Source: Macrotrachela quadricornifera
Lineage: Eukaryota > Rotifera > Eurotatoria > Philodinida > Philodinidae
Length of the DNA: 64,000 nucleotides
Direction of reading: 5' to 3'
Assembly (NCBI GenBank): GCA_022393335.1
Contig: JAJEKB010000944.1
Location: 104,102-168,101, forward strand
Shown here: positions 63,893 through 64,000 of the stretch, piece by piece
Numbering within the stretch: position 1 is the first letter of the stretch
How the letters are laid out: each line of letters begins with the position of its first letter
The notes under the pieces: model-generated
What the model was told of the DNA's origin: nothing
Databases searched by the model: none
The model's input: the letters and a program-made list of their open reading frames with translations, nothing else
Program-made: the position numbers and the translations under genes

Positions 63893-64000
63893 ACTTACTT
63901 TCATCGATCTATCTATGTGTATGTACTTAACTGTCGGCTCCTTCACCTATTCGTCTAACTATCTATCTACCTCTCTATCTAACTATCTAACTATCTATCT
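63893..64000. repeat. Imperfect CTAT/ATCT microsatellite at the window edge
   Basis: The last ~110 bases are a degenerate run of CTAT-type tetranucleotides (TATCTATCTA, CTAACTATCTAACTATC) and continue past the window end. Confidence 0.8.

Overview
The window looks like nuclear DNA of a small invertebrate, most likely a bdelloid rotifer of the Rotaria/Adineta type. The DNA is very AT-rich. Genes are split by many very short GT-AG introns, mostly 45-90 bp. Ordinary animal genes (SMC2, Rab1, FAM161, SLC35A4, HEMK1, polycystin-1-like, TRPM-like) sit between repeat-rich stretches that hold a WWE-type ADP-ribosyltransferase, NLR-type leucine-rich repeats and decayed DNA transposons. The assignment rests on recognising protein families by eye; no search was run.

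Layout. 1-3847 (+): C-terminal four fifths of SMC2 (condensin). 6203-7192 (+): Rab1. 11132-13437 (+): FAM161-type centrosomal/ciliary protein. 14962-16062 (+): SLC35A4-like transporter, whose 3' end overlaps by 6 bp the convergent HEMK1 gene (17468-16057, -). HEMK1 is interrupted by a 400-N gap that is probably an assembly artefact. 18102-18573 and 20246-21502: two gene remnants, an LRR fragment and an unidentified gene broken by five in-frame stops without a frameshift.

21.5-40.5 kb is accessory territory. It holds a ~1.5 kb imperfect palindrome, a 96-bp tandem array (26.29-27.69 kb) on which strand composition flips sharply, several foldback elements (one with a convincing 8-bp hAT-like target-site duplication), shared repeat families at 29.3-30.9 and 36.6-37.5 kb that bracket a single-exon WWE-ADP-ribosyltransferase (33341-34411, -), and a dead pogo-like transposase (about 38.9-39.5 kb).

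40573-51397 (-) is a 28-exon polycystin-1-like gene. Every exon phase closes, giving about 2857 codons with the order signal peptide, LamG-like, WSC, PKD, REJ, GPS, PLAT, channel. It is divergent from a 22-exon TRPM-like channel (54426-59481, +), with a 3-kb spacer that carries a probable transposon.

The most unusual gene is at 62371-60629 (-). It is a Rab1 paralogue that kept the Rab1 intron positions, but it has lost the switch I threonine and the C-terminal prenylation cysteines and gained a ~155-residue, partly coiled-coil tail. The right end of the window is foldback and GC-rich palindromic repeat sequence. Exon boundaries were worked out by hand from splice consensus, reading phase and family conservation.
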